From: Frankia sp. AiPa1 | GTDB taxonomy: Bacteria > Actinomycetota > Actinomycetes > Frankiales > Frankiaceae | Length of the DNA stretch: 64,000 nucleotides | Direction: 5' to 3' | NCBI RefSeq assembly: GCF_023243075.1 | Contig: NZ_JALKFZ020000141.1 | Span: 1 to 64,000 of the forward strand | In this document: positions 42,628-51,010 of the stretch, piece by piece | Layout of the letters: every line of letters starts with the position of its first letter | Position numbering within the stretch: the first letter of the stretch is position 1 | Program-made: the position numbers and the translations under genes | The notes under the pieces: generated by a model | What the model was told of the DNA's origin: nothing | Seen by the model: the letters and a program-made list of their open reading frames with translations, nothing else | Databases searched by the model: none

Positions 42628-43425
42628 CTAGGCGGTGACGACAGCGCCGCGGACACGTTCGGTGCTGGCAAGCCGCGCGTCAAGCTCGTCCCGGAACGCC
42701 ACCAGTCGCGTGATCTTGTCGCTGACCTCGTCGCGCAGCCGCTGGTTGACCTGCTGTGCCTCGATCAGCAGGCGCATCCGGTCACCGTCGTCGGACGAGG
42801 CACGGTACTCGGCCCGGACCTGCGCGAGCCGGTCCTCGCTGCTGAGAATCACCCGGATCTCGTCCAGGTTGAAGCCGAGCAGCGTCTGGAGCTCACGGAT
42901 GCGACGGACACGGTCCAGATCCTGTTCGGCATAGAGCCGGTTGCCGCCCGAGGTCCGCCCGGACGGGGTGATCAGGCCCATCTCCTGGTAGTACCGCAGG
43001 GCCCGGATCGAGACGCCGAGTTCCTGCGCCGCCTGACCAATCCCACGAAGATCCCGCACCGATTTCCCGGGCTGCGTCACCTTCCCAGGCCGCGGCGCCT
43101 TCCCCAGCGGCGGCGCTTCCCCGTGCTGTGTCGTCTCGGGCGACGACCCGGACGCCCCGGGCTGTTCCGAGGACGCGGCGGGCCTCGGAGCCTGGCGTGG
43201 CTCCGAGGATGTCGACCCTGACGTCGGGACTGCGCTACCCACTCTCTGATTGTTCCGCACATCCTCACCAAAGGACGCGGCGGCGATCTCGTGGGGCGCG
43301 TCTGTTGCCGCGCCGCCGGGCATGGTCCGCGCCGCGCCGCCGGACGGTGTTTCCACGGGGCGGTCGGGCACGGGGAGCTGGACGACCGGGCCGGGCTTGG
43401 AGCGCCCTGCGGCGCCGGCGGTCAC
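42628..43425 (-). CDS. MerR-family regulator with long disordered N-terminus
   Basis: 265 residues from a GTG at 43425. The first ~120 residues are Pro/Gly/Ser-rich and disordered. The winged HTH (about 125-190) reads GIGQAAQELGVSIRALRYYQEMGLITPSGRTSGGNRLYAEQDLDRVRRI. A coiled coil follows (LAQVRAEYRASSDDGDRMRLL, EVSDKITRLVAFRDELDARL). It lacks the metal-binding Cys set of MerR/CueR, so an organic ligand or drug is likelier. It starts eight bases after the MFS stop, so it is the second gene of that operon and probably regulates it. The minus-strand frame is open far upstream (to 45219), but that part is a shadow of the MFS gene. Confidence 0.88.
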   Translation of the reverse strand: MTAGAAGRSKPGPVVQLPVPDRPVETPSGGAARTMPGGAATDAPHEIAAASFGEDVRNNQRVGSAVPTSGSTSSEPRQAPRPAASSEQPGASGSSPETTQHGEAPPLGKAPRPGKVTQPGKSVRDLRGIGQAAQELGVSIRALRYYQEMGLITPSGRTSGGNRLYAEQDLDRVRRIRELQTLLGFNLDEIRVILSSEDRLAQVRAEYRASSDDGDRMRLLIEAQQVNQRLRDEVSDKITRLVAFRDELDARLASTERVRGAVVTA

Positions 43426-43433
43426 GTGATGTC

Positions 43434-45326
43434 CTACTCGCCTGCTGGTCGGCTCCGCACAGCGTGCGCGGATTCGTCCGTGCCGGCCGCGGGCAGCATC
43501 TCGCCGGCGCCGCTCTCCAGCGCGGCGAGGTCGCCCACCTCGGCCAGGGCCACCCCGATGCCCTCGTGCGGGGCGCGCCGGGACGTGCGGCGGTCGCGTT
43601 CGGAGCCACGCAGCCAGGACAGCACCGCGGCGATCACGCAGGCGCCGGCGGCGAAGGCGAAGGCGAGGTGCAGGCCGTCCCCGAACGGGCCGGAGATGAG
43701 GTTCGGGAAGAACGCGTGGCCGGTGAGGAAGTCGACCTTGGCCTGGGGAAGGGAGTGCAGCGTGTCGGCCCCGAGCAGCTGCTGGGCGGGGTTGTAGCCG
43801 AGGAAGGCGGCGAACAGACTTCCGATCGGCGGCAGGTTGGCGATCTCGTGGGCCTTCGCCGGGGAGACGCCCTGGCCGATGAGCCCGGTGTACATCGAGT
43901 GGGGCAGCGAGGAGGCCAGTCCCAGCACGACGATCGTGAAGAACACGCCGATGGACAGCACACCCGCCGCGTTCTGGAAGGTGTTGAGCATGCCGGCGCC
44001 AGCGCCGCGCCCGTCCGGCGGCAGGCTGTTCATCACGGAACTGGTGTTCGGCGCGGCGTACAGGCCCATGGACAGGCCCATCAGGAACAGCACGGCCGCG
44101 AACGCCAGGTAGTTGAAGTCGATCGGCAGCACGTCGAACAGCAGGAACGCGACCGCGGTGAGGCCCAGGCCGAGGGTGGCGAAGGGGCGCGCGCCGTAGC
44201 GGTCGGCCAGGCTTCCGGCAAGCGGCCCGGCGACCAGGAAGCCGATGGTCAGCGGGATCATGTAGATGCCCGCCCACAGCGGGGTCTTCTCGAAGCTGTA
44301 ACCGTGCAGCGGCAGCCAGATGCCCTGCAGCCAGATGATCAGCATGAACTGGAGGCCGCCGCGGGCGAGCGAGGCGATCAACGCGGTGAGGCTGCCCATC
44401 AGGAAGGCCCGGCGGCGGAACAGGTTCAGGCGGAACATGGGGTCCGTCGTGTTCAGCTCGATCACCGCGAACCCGATCAGCACGGCCAGCCCGCCGAACA
44501 GGCAGACCAGCACGAACGGCTTGGTCCAGCCCATCGTGTGCCCGCCATAGGGCTGCAGGCCGTAGATGATCCCGGTGAGGATCGCGATCAGCCCGACGGC
44601 AAAGCTGATGTTGCCGGCCCAGTCGATGCGGGCCGGGTGGCGCACGCCGTTGTCCTGGAGCTTCAGGTAGGCCCAGATCGTCCCGAACACGCCGAACGGC
44701 ACCGACACCAGGAATACCAGGTGCCATTCGACCGGACCGAGCAGGCCGCCGATGAGCAGGCCGAGGAACGACCCGCCGATCGTCGCGACGCCGTTGACGC
44801 CGAGGGCGAAGCCGCGTTCGTTCTCCGGGAACGCGTCGGTGATGATCGCGCTCGAGTTGGCGAACAGGAACGCGCCGCCGACGCCCTGGCCGACCCGCAT
44901 GATGATGATCCACAGGGCGGCGGCCGTGCCGTGCATCCAGGTGACCGCCAGCAGGATCGAGAACACCGTGAAGACCGCGAAACCGAGGTTGTACATCCGC
45001 ACCCGGCCGAACATGTCGCCGACCCGGCCGAGGCTGACCACCAGCACCGCGGTGACCAGCATGAACCCCATCAGGATCCACAGGAAGTAGGACGTGTTCC
45101 CCGGCGACAACGGGTCGAGCCTGATCCCCCGGAAGATGTCCGGCAGCGCGATGAGCAGGATCGACGAGTTGATCGTCGCCATCAGGATGCCGATGGTCGT
45201 GTTCGACAGCGCGATCCACTTGTAGGTGCCGCCCCCTGCCGGGGCACGGCCGGAACCGGCTCCCCGCGGGGCGGACGCTGCGGTGGTGTCGGGGGTCGTC
45301 ACGGCAGGGAACGTTAGCTTCTCCAT
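43434..45326 (-). CDS. MFS transporter, 14-helix DHA2 type
   Basis: A 630-residue exporter. After a 30-residue polar leader come [30 protein letters not shown] (helix 1, with a variant first motif), [13 protein letters not shown] (loop motif), [21 protein letters not shown] and about 14 hydrophobic segments, then a 60-residue charged tail. The NSSI motif in helix 1 marks a subgroup distinct from the other two pumps here, common in actinomycetes. It forms an operon with the MerR gene. The promoter region (45327-45600) is shared with the divergent ABC operon and contains TCATGAC-type repeats. Confidence 0.92.
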   Translation of the reverse strand: MEKLTFPAVTTPDTTAASAPRGAGSGRAPAGGGTYKWIALSNTTIGILMATINSSILLIALPDIFRGIRLDPLSPGNTSYFLWILMGFMLVTAVLVVSLGRVGDMFGRVRMYNLGFAVFTVFSILLAVTWMHGTAAALWIIIMRVGQGVGGAFLFANSSAIITDAFPENERGFALGVNGVATIGGSFLGLLIGGLLGPVEWHLVFLVSVPFGVFGTIWAYLKLQDNGVRHPARIDWAGNISFAVGLIAILTGIIYGLQPYGGHTMGWTKPFVLVCLFGGLAVLIGFAVIELNTTDPMFRLNLFRRRAFLMGSLTALIASLARGGLQFMLIIWLQGIWLPLHGYSFEKTPLWAGIYMIPLTIGFLVAGPLAGSLADRYGARPFATLGLGLTAVAFLLFDVLPIDFNYLAFAAVLFLMGLSMGLYAAPNTSSVMNSLPPDGRGAGAGMLNTFQNAAGVLSIGVFFTIVVLGLASSLPHSMYTGLIGQGVSPAKAHEIANLPPIGSLFAAFLGYNPAQQLLGADTLHSLPQAKVDFLTGHAFFPNLISGPFGDGLHLAFAFAAGACVIAAVLSWLRGSERDRRTSRRAPHEGIGVALAEVGDLAALESGAGEMLPAAGTDESAHAVRSRPAGE

Positions 45327-45513
45327 CTCACGTCAGCGGTAGATGTGACAGGATTCATAAGAGGTTCCCGCGGCGAGAGGCACCTTGGTGCACCCTCTGC
45401 TACCCCCAAGTGGAGTGGCCGCGACGCGCGCCGCGTGCCGTGCGCCTTCCTGCGCCTGAAGGGGAACCGCCGACGGCACCGGACGGCGCGGAGTGGAGTC
45501 CACGACCGACGCG

Positions 45514-45564
45514 TCATGACACGCGTCATGACAACTGTCATGGTCGACCGGTGACGGTCATGAC
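45514..45564. promoter_or_regulatory. Cluster of TCATGAC-like repeats
   Basis: TCATGAC at 45514 and 45526 (12 bp apart, each preceded by GCG), TGTCATGG at 45537-45544 (a GTCATG core) and GGTCATGAC at 45556-45564. They lie between the divergent MFS/MerR and ABC/two-component operons, 37-90 bases before the ABC start. TCATGA is itself palindromic, so this looks like an array of regulator sites. Confidence 0.6.
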
Positions 45565-45600
45565 TGGGGAACGTGACCGTCGATCGCGATCCTTGGAGCC

Positions 45601-46698
45601 ATGACCACTGACGCCTACCCGGCGGACGGGTGGGCAGCCGGCCCCGAGAACTCCCTCGTCACGGCCGCCAGCCCCACCGCCCTGTCGTCCGCTCCCCCGC
45701 CGAGCGTGTCCCTGATCGGTCTGCGCAAGCGCTACGGCAGCGTGCGGGCCATCGACGGCGTGGATCTCACGATCACCGCCGGCGAGATCGTCGCGCTACT
45801 CGGCCCGAACGGCGCCGGCAAGTCGACAACCATCGACGTAATGCTGGGCCTGAGTCGTCCGGACTCCGGCGAGGTGCGCCTGTTCGGCCGCAGCCCACGC
45901 CAGGCGTGCGTGGCCGGGCGGGTCGGCGCGATGCTGCAGAACGGCGGCCTGCTCACGGAGATCACCGTCGGGCGGATGCTCGAGTCCGTCCGCAACCTCT
46001 ACCCGAGGGCGCTGACCGTGGACGAGGTGCTCGCCCGCGCCGGGGTCTCCGAGCTGATCGGCGCGCGCACCAACCGACTCTCCGGCGGCCAGCGCCAGCG
46101 GGTCCGCTTCGCCCTCGCCCTGCTGCCCGACCCCGACCTGATCGTCCTCGACGAGCCGACGGCCGCGATGGACGTGGAGAGCCGCCGGGCGTTCTGGGCG
46201 GCGATGCGGGCCTGGGCCGCCACCGGGCGCACCGTCCTGTTCGCCACCCATTACCTGGAGGAGGCCGACGACTTCGCCGACCGCATCGTGCTGCTGCGCC
46301 GCGGGCGCATCATCGCCGACGGCCCGACCACCGAGGTCAAAGCACTGGTCGGCGGACGGACCATCCGGGCGACCCTGCGCGGCCGGAACGGGTCGGCGCC
46401 GGATGCCGCGACCCTCGCGGCGCTCTCCCGGCTGCCCGGCGTCGGCCGGGTCGAGCATCGCGGCGAGTCGATCGCCCTGACCTGCCCGGACAGTGACACG
46501 GCCCTCCGCGCTCTGCTCGCCGACTTCCCCTGGGTTGAGGACATCGAGGTGGCCGGAGCAGGCCTTGAGGACGCCTTTGTCGCCCTGACCACGGACCCCA
46601 CCGGCCCCACCAACCCGGCGGACCCCGCCGACCCGGGCCGGTCCAGCGACCCGGCCAGCCCGGCCAGCCCGGCCAGCCAGAAGGAGGTCCTCCGATGA
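45601..46698 (+). CDS. ABC transporter ATP-binding protein (DrrA/NatA-like)
   Basis: A 365-residue ATPase subunit of an exporter. Walker A GPNGAGKST (residues 68-76), Q-loop MLQNGG, signature LSGGQRQR and Walker B LIVLDEP. A DrrA-type C-terminal domain follows, then a Pro/Asp/Ser repeat tail before QKEVLR. It overlaps the permease gene start by four bases (ATGA at 46695-46698). Together with the permease it should export a drug, lipid or peptide; the kinase/regulator genes in the same operon suggest sensing of the exported compound or membrane state. Confidence 0.94.
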   Translation: MTTDAYPADGWAAGPENSLVTAASPTALSSAPPPSVSLIGLRKRYGSVRAIDGVDLTITAGEIVALLGPNGAGKSTTIDVMLGLSRPDSGEVRLFGRSPRQACVAGRVGAMLQNGGLLTEITVGRMLESVRNLYPRALTVDEVLARAGVSELIGARTNRLSGGQRQRVRFALALLPDPDLIVLDEPTAAMDVESRRAFWAAMRAWAATGRTVLFATHYLEEADDFADRIVLLRRGRIIADGPTTEVKALVGGRTIRATLRGRNGSAPDAATLAALSRLPGVGRVEHRGESIALTCPDSDTALRALLADFPWVEDIEVAGAGLEDAFVALTTDPTGPTNPADPADPGRSSDPASPASPASQKEVLR

Positions 46699-47507
46699 TC
46701 GTCGACACCGCCGAGACCAAGGCCACCCTGGGCGGACGTGACCACGAACGCGATCGGATCGCGCTGGCTGCGGTCACCTACCTGCGTTTCGTCCGTACCG
46801 AGGTCAAGCGGGCCTGGCGCAATCCCCGGGTCCTGCTGTTCATGCTGGTGCTGCCGGTCATCCTGTTCGGTGCGTTCAGCTCCGCGGACCCGGGCGACCA
46901 GCTCGGCAGCCTCACCGTCGCCCCCTACATCATGATCAGCATGGCGACGTTCGGCGCCATGAACGCGATCCTCGGCACGGCCGGACGGATCTCGCTCGAA
47001 CGTTCCCTCGGCTGGAACCGGCAACTGCGGCTGACGGCGCTGTCCGGCCCGCAGTACGTCCTCGGCAAGCTCGGCGTGGGCTTCAGCCTCGCGGTCCTGC
47101 CGATCGTCGGCGTCTACATCGCCGGCGACGCGATGCGCGGCGTCCATCTTTCGGCTGGCACCTACGTCGGCTCGGCCGCGTCGATCCTGCTCGCCATGGT
47201 GCCGATCGGGGCGTTCGGGATCTGGCTGAGCTATGTGATCCGCCCGGAGAACATGCAGGCCGTCATGGGCGGTCTGTTCAGCCTGCTGGCGCTGGCCGGC
47301 GGGATCTGGGTTCCGGTGGAGAACTTTCCCGACTGGCTGGCCGATATCGTGAAGCTGCTCCCGATGTACTGGTCGGCGCAGGCCGGCCGGGCGGTGCTTG
47401 AGGGCGGCTGGATCGGCCCGCGTGGCCTCGTGACACTGGTGGTGTGGACAGCCGTGCTGGGCGCGGCGGCAGGTCGGGCCTACGTCCACGACCAGCTGCG
47501 CACGTGA
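46695..47507 (+). CDS. ABC transporter permease (ABC-2 type)
   Basis: A 270-residue membrane subunit with six hydrophobic segments: FVRTEVKRAWRNPRVLLFMLVLPVILFG at the N-terminus is typical of ABC-2 exporters, and the last segments include GLFSLLALAGGIWVPVENFP, the conserved ABC-2 loop. It starts inside the ATPase stop and its own stop overlaps the kinase start (GTGA), so all are coupled. One permease with one ATPase would form a homodimer of each. Confidence 0.92.
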   Translation: MIVDTAETKATLGGRDHERDRIALAAVTYLRFVRTEVKRAWRNPRVLLFMLVLPVILFGAFSSADPGDQLGSLTVAPYIMISMATFGAMNAILGTAGRISLERSLGWNRQLRLTALSGPQYVLGKLGVGFSLAVLPIVGVYIAGDAMRGVHLSAGTYVGSAASILLAMVPIGAFGIWLSYVIRPENMQAVMGGLFSLLALAGGIWVPVENFPDWLADIVKLLPMYWSAQAGRAVLEGGWIGPRGLVTLVVWTAVLGAAAGRAYVHDQLRT

Positions 47508-49009
47508 GCCTCGCGGTGCCGGCCGAGCGCGCACGCGTGGGCGAGGAGGCGGCACGGACCATGCTCGACGGGCTGCGGCGTTGGCTGCTCGCACCGGTTC
47601 CGGAGCGCCGCCCCGGTGATCGGGGCATGGACTCCTGGCGCTGGCGCCGGGTCGGCGGGGTCTTCCTCATCTACCTCGGCTACGCCGTGTCGGACATGAC
47701 CAGGCTGCACGACGGTGCCGCGACCATCGCCTTCGGCTGCGTCCTGCTGGTCGCGTTCAGCGTCGTCTACCTGTGGGTCCTGCCGCTGGCCGTGTTCGAG
47801 GGGCGCTCGCGGTACCGCTACCCGCTGCTCGCCGGGATGGCGGCCTGCATCCTCGTCTACCTGCCGACGGTCGGCGGGGGTGGGCTGGTCATGACGGTCT
47901 ACCTGACCGTCGCCGTGACCCTGGTGCTGCGGCCGATCGCCTCGATCCCACTCACCCTGGCGATCGCCGCCGTCGACACCTGGCTGCCCGGGCACATCGA
48001 CTGGTGGCAGACCTACGGCCCGCAGTGGTCGACGTCCGCGCCGGTGCTGTTCGCCGCGCTCACCATGCACTGCATCCGGGCCGGCGCCCGCAACCAGGCC
48101 GAGCTGCACCGCGCGAACCAGGAGATAGAACGGCTCGCCAAGGAGCAGGAACGGCTGCGGATCGCCCGCGACCTGCACGACCTGCTCGGCCACGCGCTCA
48201 CCACCATCACGGTGAAGGCGGAGCTGGCCTCGAAGCTCGCCGGACGCGACCCGGCTCGCGCCGCCGACGAGATGGCCCAGGTCGCCGTCCTCGGCCGGCA
48301 GGGCCTTGCCGATGTGCGGGCCACCGTCGCCGGCTACCGGGAGGTCAGTCTGGTCACCGAACTCGCCGCTGCCCGGCAGGTGCTGGCCGCCGCCGGCATC
48401 CGGGCCGAGCTGCCGGCCTCCGGCGAGGGCGTGCCCGACCATCTGCGGGAGCTGTTCGGCTGGGTGGTCCGCGAGGGTGTGACCAACGCGGTCCGCCACT
48501 CCGGCGCCGGGCAGCTGCAGGTCGCCGTGGGCGACACCTTCATCGAGATCGTCGACGACGGCCGCGGCCGGGCCGCGCCTGCCCCCGTCGCGGCCCGCGG
48601 TCCCAGCACCGACCCCGTCCTCCCGTCCGGCGGCAGCGTTCGCCCAGGTACGGGGCTTGCCGGCCTGTCCGAGCGGGTCCAGGCCGCTAGTGGGCGGCTG
48701 CACACCGGTCCGGCGCGGCCGGATACTCCCCGTCCCGGCTTCCGCCTACGCGTCGATCTCGGCCCCACCCCGTCCGTCTCCGTCCCTGTCCCTGCCTCCG
48801 CCTCGGCGCGTCCCAGCAGCCCTTCACCGCCCACGCCGGTGGCGGCGGAACACGAGACCGACCTGGCAGGATCACTCACCGCCGAGCCGAGAACCGCAGC
48901 CATCCCGGCTGGCCCCGGGGCGACGACCTCTGCCACGGACCCTGCCGCGCGGCGGCCACGCGCCACGGGCGTCGTTCCCGCGGCTCCCGGGTCGGGAGGC
49001 AGCCGATGA
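47504..49009 (+). CDS. Membrane sensor histidine kinase (DesK/NarL-partner type)
   Basis: 501 residues. Four to six membrane segments lie in residues 45-195, then a coiled coil and the HisKA_3 box RLRIARDLHDLLGHALTTITVKAEL with the phosphoacceptor His near 225. HATPase motifs are VREGVTNAVRHSGA and IVDDGRG, then a glycine-rich lid (GTGLAGLSERV). The final 85 residues are Pro/Ser/Ala-rich and disordered. The GTG at 47504 overlaps the permease stop by four bases. DesK-like kinases sense membrane state; here the operon suggests control of the ABC exporter. Confidence 0.94.
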   Translation: MSLAVPAERARVGEEAARTMLDGLRRWLLAPVPERRPGDRGMDSWRWRRVGGVFLIYLGYAVSDMTRLHDGAATIAFGCVLLVAFSVVYLWVLPLAVFEGRSRYRYPLLAGMAACILVYLPTVGGGGLVMTVYLTVAVTLVLRPIASIPLTLAIAAVDTWLPGHIDWWQTYGPQWSTSAPVLFAALTMHCIRAGARNQAELHRANQEIERLAKEQERLRIARDLHDLLGHALTTITVKAELASKLAGRDPARAADEMAQVAVLGRQGLADVRATVAGYREVSLVTELAAARQVLAAAGIRAELPASGEGVPDHLRELFGWVVREGVTNAVRHSGAGQLQVAVGDTFIEIVDDGRGRAAPAPVAARGPSTDPVLPSGGSVRPGTGLAGLSERVQAASGRLHTGPARPDTPRPGFRLRVDLGPTPSVSVPVPASASARPSSPSPPTPVAAEHETDLAGSLTAEPRTAAIPAGPGATTSATDPAARRPRATGVVPAAPGSGGSR

Positions 49010-49611
49010 TCAAGGTGTTGCTGGCGGATGACCAGCACCTGGTCCGGGGCGCGCTCGCGGCCCTGCTGGCGCTGGAGGACGACATCGAGGTCGTCGGGCA
49101 GGTGGGGCGCGGCGACGAGGTGGTCGCGCAGGTCACGGCCCTGCACCCGGATGTCGTCCTGATGGACGTCGAGATGCCGGGCATCGACGGGCTCGCCGCC
49201 GCCGCGGCCGTGCGCACCACCACCGCGCACACCCAGGTGCTCATGGTGACCACGTTTGGCCGCACCGGTTACCTGCGCCGCGCGATGGAGGCCGGCGCGC
49301 TCGGCTTCGTCGTCAAGGACGCGCCGGCCGAGGCACTCGCCGACGCCATCCGCCGGGTGGCCCGCGGAGAACGGGTCGTCGACCCGACCCTGGCCGCGGC
49401 GACCCTCGCCGGAGGCGCGAGTCCGCTGACCGGACGGGAACGCGACGTCCTCGTCGCCGCCCGCGACGGCGCGACCGTCGCCGACATCGCCGGCCGGCTG
49501 TTTCTGTCCGAGGGCACCGTGCGCAACTACCTGTCCGCGGTGATCGCCAAGACCGGCACCCGCAACCGCATGGAAGCCCTGCGCGTCGCCGAGGACGCCG
49601 GCTGGCTCTGA
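49006..49611 (+). CDS. NarL/FixJ-family response regulator (DesR-like)
   Basis: A 201-residue two-domain regulator. The receiver domain has acidic pocket ADDQ (Asp8, Asp9) and phosphorylation site Asp54 in VVLMDVEMPG; Thr in MVTTFG and Lys in VVKDAP complete it. The LuxR-type HTH is at about 138-198 (LTGRERDVLVAARDGATVADIAGRLFLSEGTVRNYLSAVIAKTG). It starts with ATGA overlap and is the cognate partner of the upstream kinase. It is the last gene of the four-gene operon. Confidence 0.95.
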   Translation: MIKVLLADDQHLVRGALAALLALEDDIEVVGQVGRGDEVVAQVTALHPDVVLMDVEMPGIDGLAAAAAVRTTTAHTQVLMVTTFGRTGYLRRAMEAGALGFVVKDAPAEALADAIRRVARGERVVDPTLAAATLAGGASPLTGRERDVLVAARDGATVADIAGRLFLSEGTVRNYLSAVIAKTGTRNRMEALRVAEDAGWL

Positions 49612-49726
49612 GCACTGTCCGGCAGGCGACGGGGGGTTGCCAGGGCGGCCACCCGGGCATGATCATTGCACTCCGGGCCCGAGTTCGTGTCGCGGCACCG
49701 GGTCGTGCGGACACGGAGGGGACGTC

Positions 49727-50389
49727 ATGCTGCTCGCCGAGGAACTTCTGCTGCTCGCGCTCGATCCGGATTCCGGCACTCCGGTGAACAGCTCCCGCTC
49801 GCCGTTGGGCGTCGCGCTCAGCGGCGCGCTGGTCGCGGAGTTGGGGCTGGCCGAGCTCGTCGCCGAGGACGGCCGTCGCCTCGCCCCGGTCGGCCCGGCC
49901 CCGAGCCATCCGCTGCTCGCCGACGCCCATACCCTGCTCGGCACGCTGCGCGGACGGCGGGCCGCCGACCAGCTGCGCCGGATGGACCGGGCGCTCGGCG
50001 GCGGGTGGTCGCGGGTGGTCGACGGTCTCGTGCAGGACGGCGTGCTCGGGCGGCGGCGCGACCGGGTGCTGTTCGTGCCGGTCACGCATCACCCGGTGCT
50101 GTACCCCAAGGCGCGCGACGAGGTGCTCGCCCGGATGCGGGAAGCCGCAACCGGTGACGGTCCGCTGGACCCGCGCACGGCGACGGTGCTTGCGCTCGCT
50201 GGGCCGTCCCGTTTGCTGGAGGTCGTCGCGCCCGCGCGCGCCGACCGCGGGCACGCCAAGATGCGCATCAGGCTCGCCGCCGAGCAGACGCCGGTTGCCC
50301 CGATCGTCCGCAAGGTCATCCAGGAGGCGCAGAACGCGGCCGCCGCCGCGGCCACCATTGCCGCCACGTCCGCAGCGACCTCCAGCTGA
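49727..50389 (+). CDS. GPP34 (Golgi phosphoprotein 3-like) family protein
   Basis: 220 residues of the GPP34 fold (LLAEELLLLALDPDSGTP at the start, ALSGALVAELGLAELV near 28-45, then a mainly helical body). Eukaryotic GOLPH3 binds phosphoinositides; bacterial members are common in actinomycetes and of unknown role. The ATG at 49727 has GGAGGGG upstream; the frame open to 49637 adds unrelated residues. The C-terminus is Ala/Thr-rich. Confidence 0.9.
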   Translation: MLLAEELLLLALDPDSGTPVNSSRSPLGVALSGALVAELGLAELVAEDGRRLAPVGPAPSHPLLADAHTLLGTLRGRRAADQLRRMDRALGGGWSRVVDGLVQDGVLGRRRDRVLFVPVTHHPVLYPKARDEVLARMREAATGDGPLDPRTATVLALAGPSRLLEVVAPARADRGHAKMRIRLAAEQTPVAPIVRKVIQEAQNAAAAAATIAATSAATSS

Positions 50390-50509
50390 TCGGCGAGACC
50401 ACGATCGTGCTACCGCGAATCGCACAGGACGTCGGCGGGGCACCAGACTGATCCCCTAGAGTGACGGGCTGAACGCGGCACGAAACAGCCCACTGTGGGG
50501 AGACACCGC

Positions 50510-51010
50510 ATGACCTCCGCGCGCCGCGTGGCTGCGGCTCAGCCCGGCCCGGATGGGCACGCGATCGCCACACCACCGCCTCCTGGTGCGGGGCGCGGTG
50601 GTGTGGCGGCCCGGATCGTCGCCGCTGCCGTCCTCGGCGTCCAGATCGTGGCGATGCTGCTGGTCGGGACGTACGCCCGGCGTGGGCCACAGCTGTGGGG
50701 CCTGCCGTTCTTCTACTGGTACTCCCTTGTGTGGCTGCCGGTGGGCGCGGTGTCGATGGCGGGCTGCGTCTGGCTGCTCGGACGCTTCCCGGACCGGACC
50801 GCCCCGCTCTCCCGGCTCGGGCCCCCCGTCCCGGCCGCCCGTTCCACCCAGGACACCCGCGTCTCCCGCCGGGTGTATCGGCTGGGCGAGCATCCCCATC
50901 ATGACCGAGCCGTACAGCACGGCCCGACCGGCCCGACCGGCCCGAACGGCGAAACCATCCGGCCCACCCGGATCGAACGGCCGGCCTCGCGCGGAGGGTC
51001 GGACCAGTGA
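50510..51010 (+). CDS. DUF3311 small membrane protein, symporter partner
   Basis: 166 residues with two membrane helices (about 41-60 and 67-92): VLGVQIVAMLLVGTYARRGPQLWGLPFFYWYSLVWLPVGAVSM is the DUF3311 core. DUF3311 proteins are regularly encoded just before an SSS-family carboxylate symporter, as here, where the stop overlaps the symporter start (GTGA at 51007-51010). It probably is an accessory subunit. The hydrophilic tail from about residue 100 is not conserved. Confidence 0.9.
   Translation: MTSARRVAAAQPGPDGHAIATPPPPGAGRGGVAARIVAAAVLGVQIVAMLLVGTYARRGPQLWGLPFFYWYSLVWLPVGAVSMAGCVWLLGRFPDRTAPLSRLGPPVPAARSTQDTRVSRRVYRLGEHPHHDRAVQHGPTGPTGPNGETIRPTRIERPASRGGSDQ

Noticed and set aside
42628-45219. 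An 863-codon minus-strand frame spanning the MFS and MerR genes
   Set aside because: Only its last 265 codons (MerR) make sense. The rest is an Arg/Pro/His-rich shadow of the MFS gene in another frame, which has clear membrane segments and transporter motifs.
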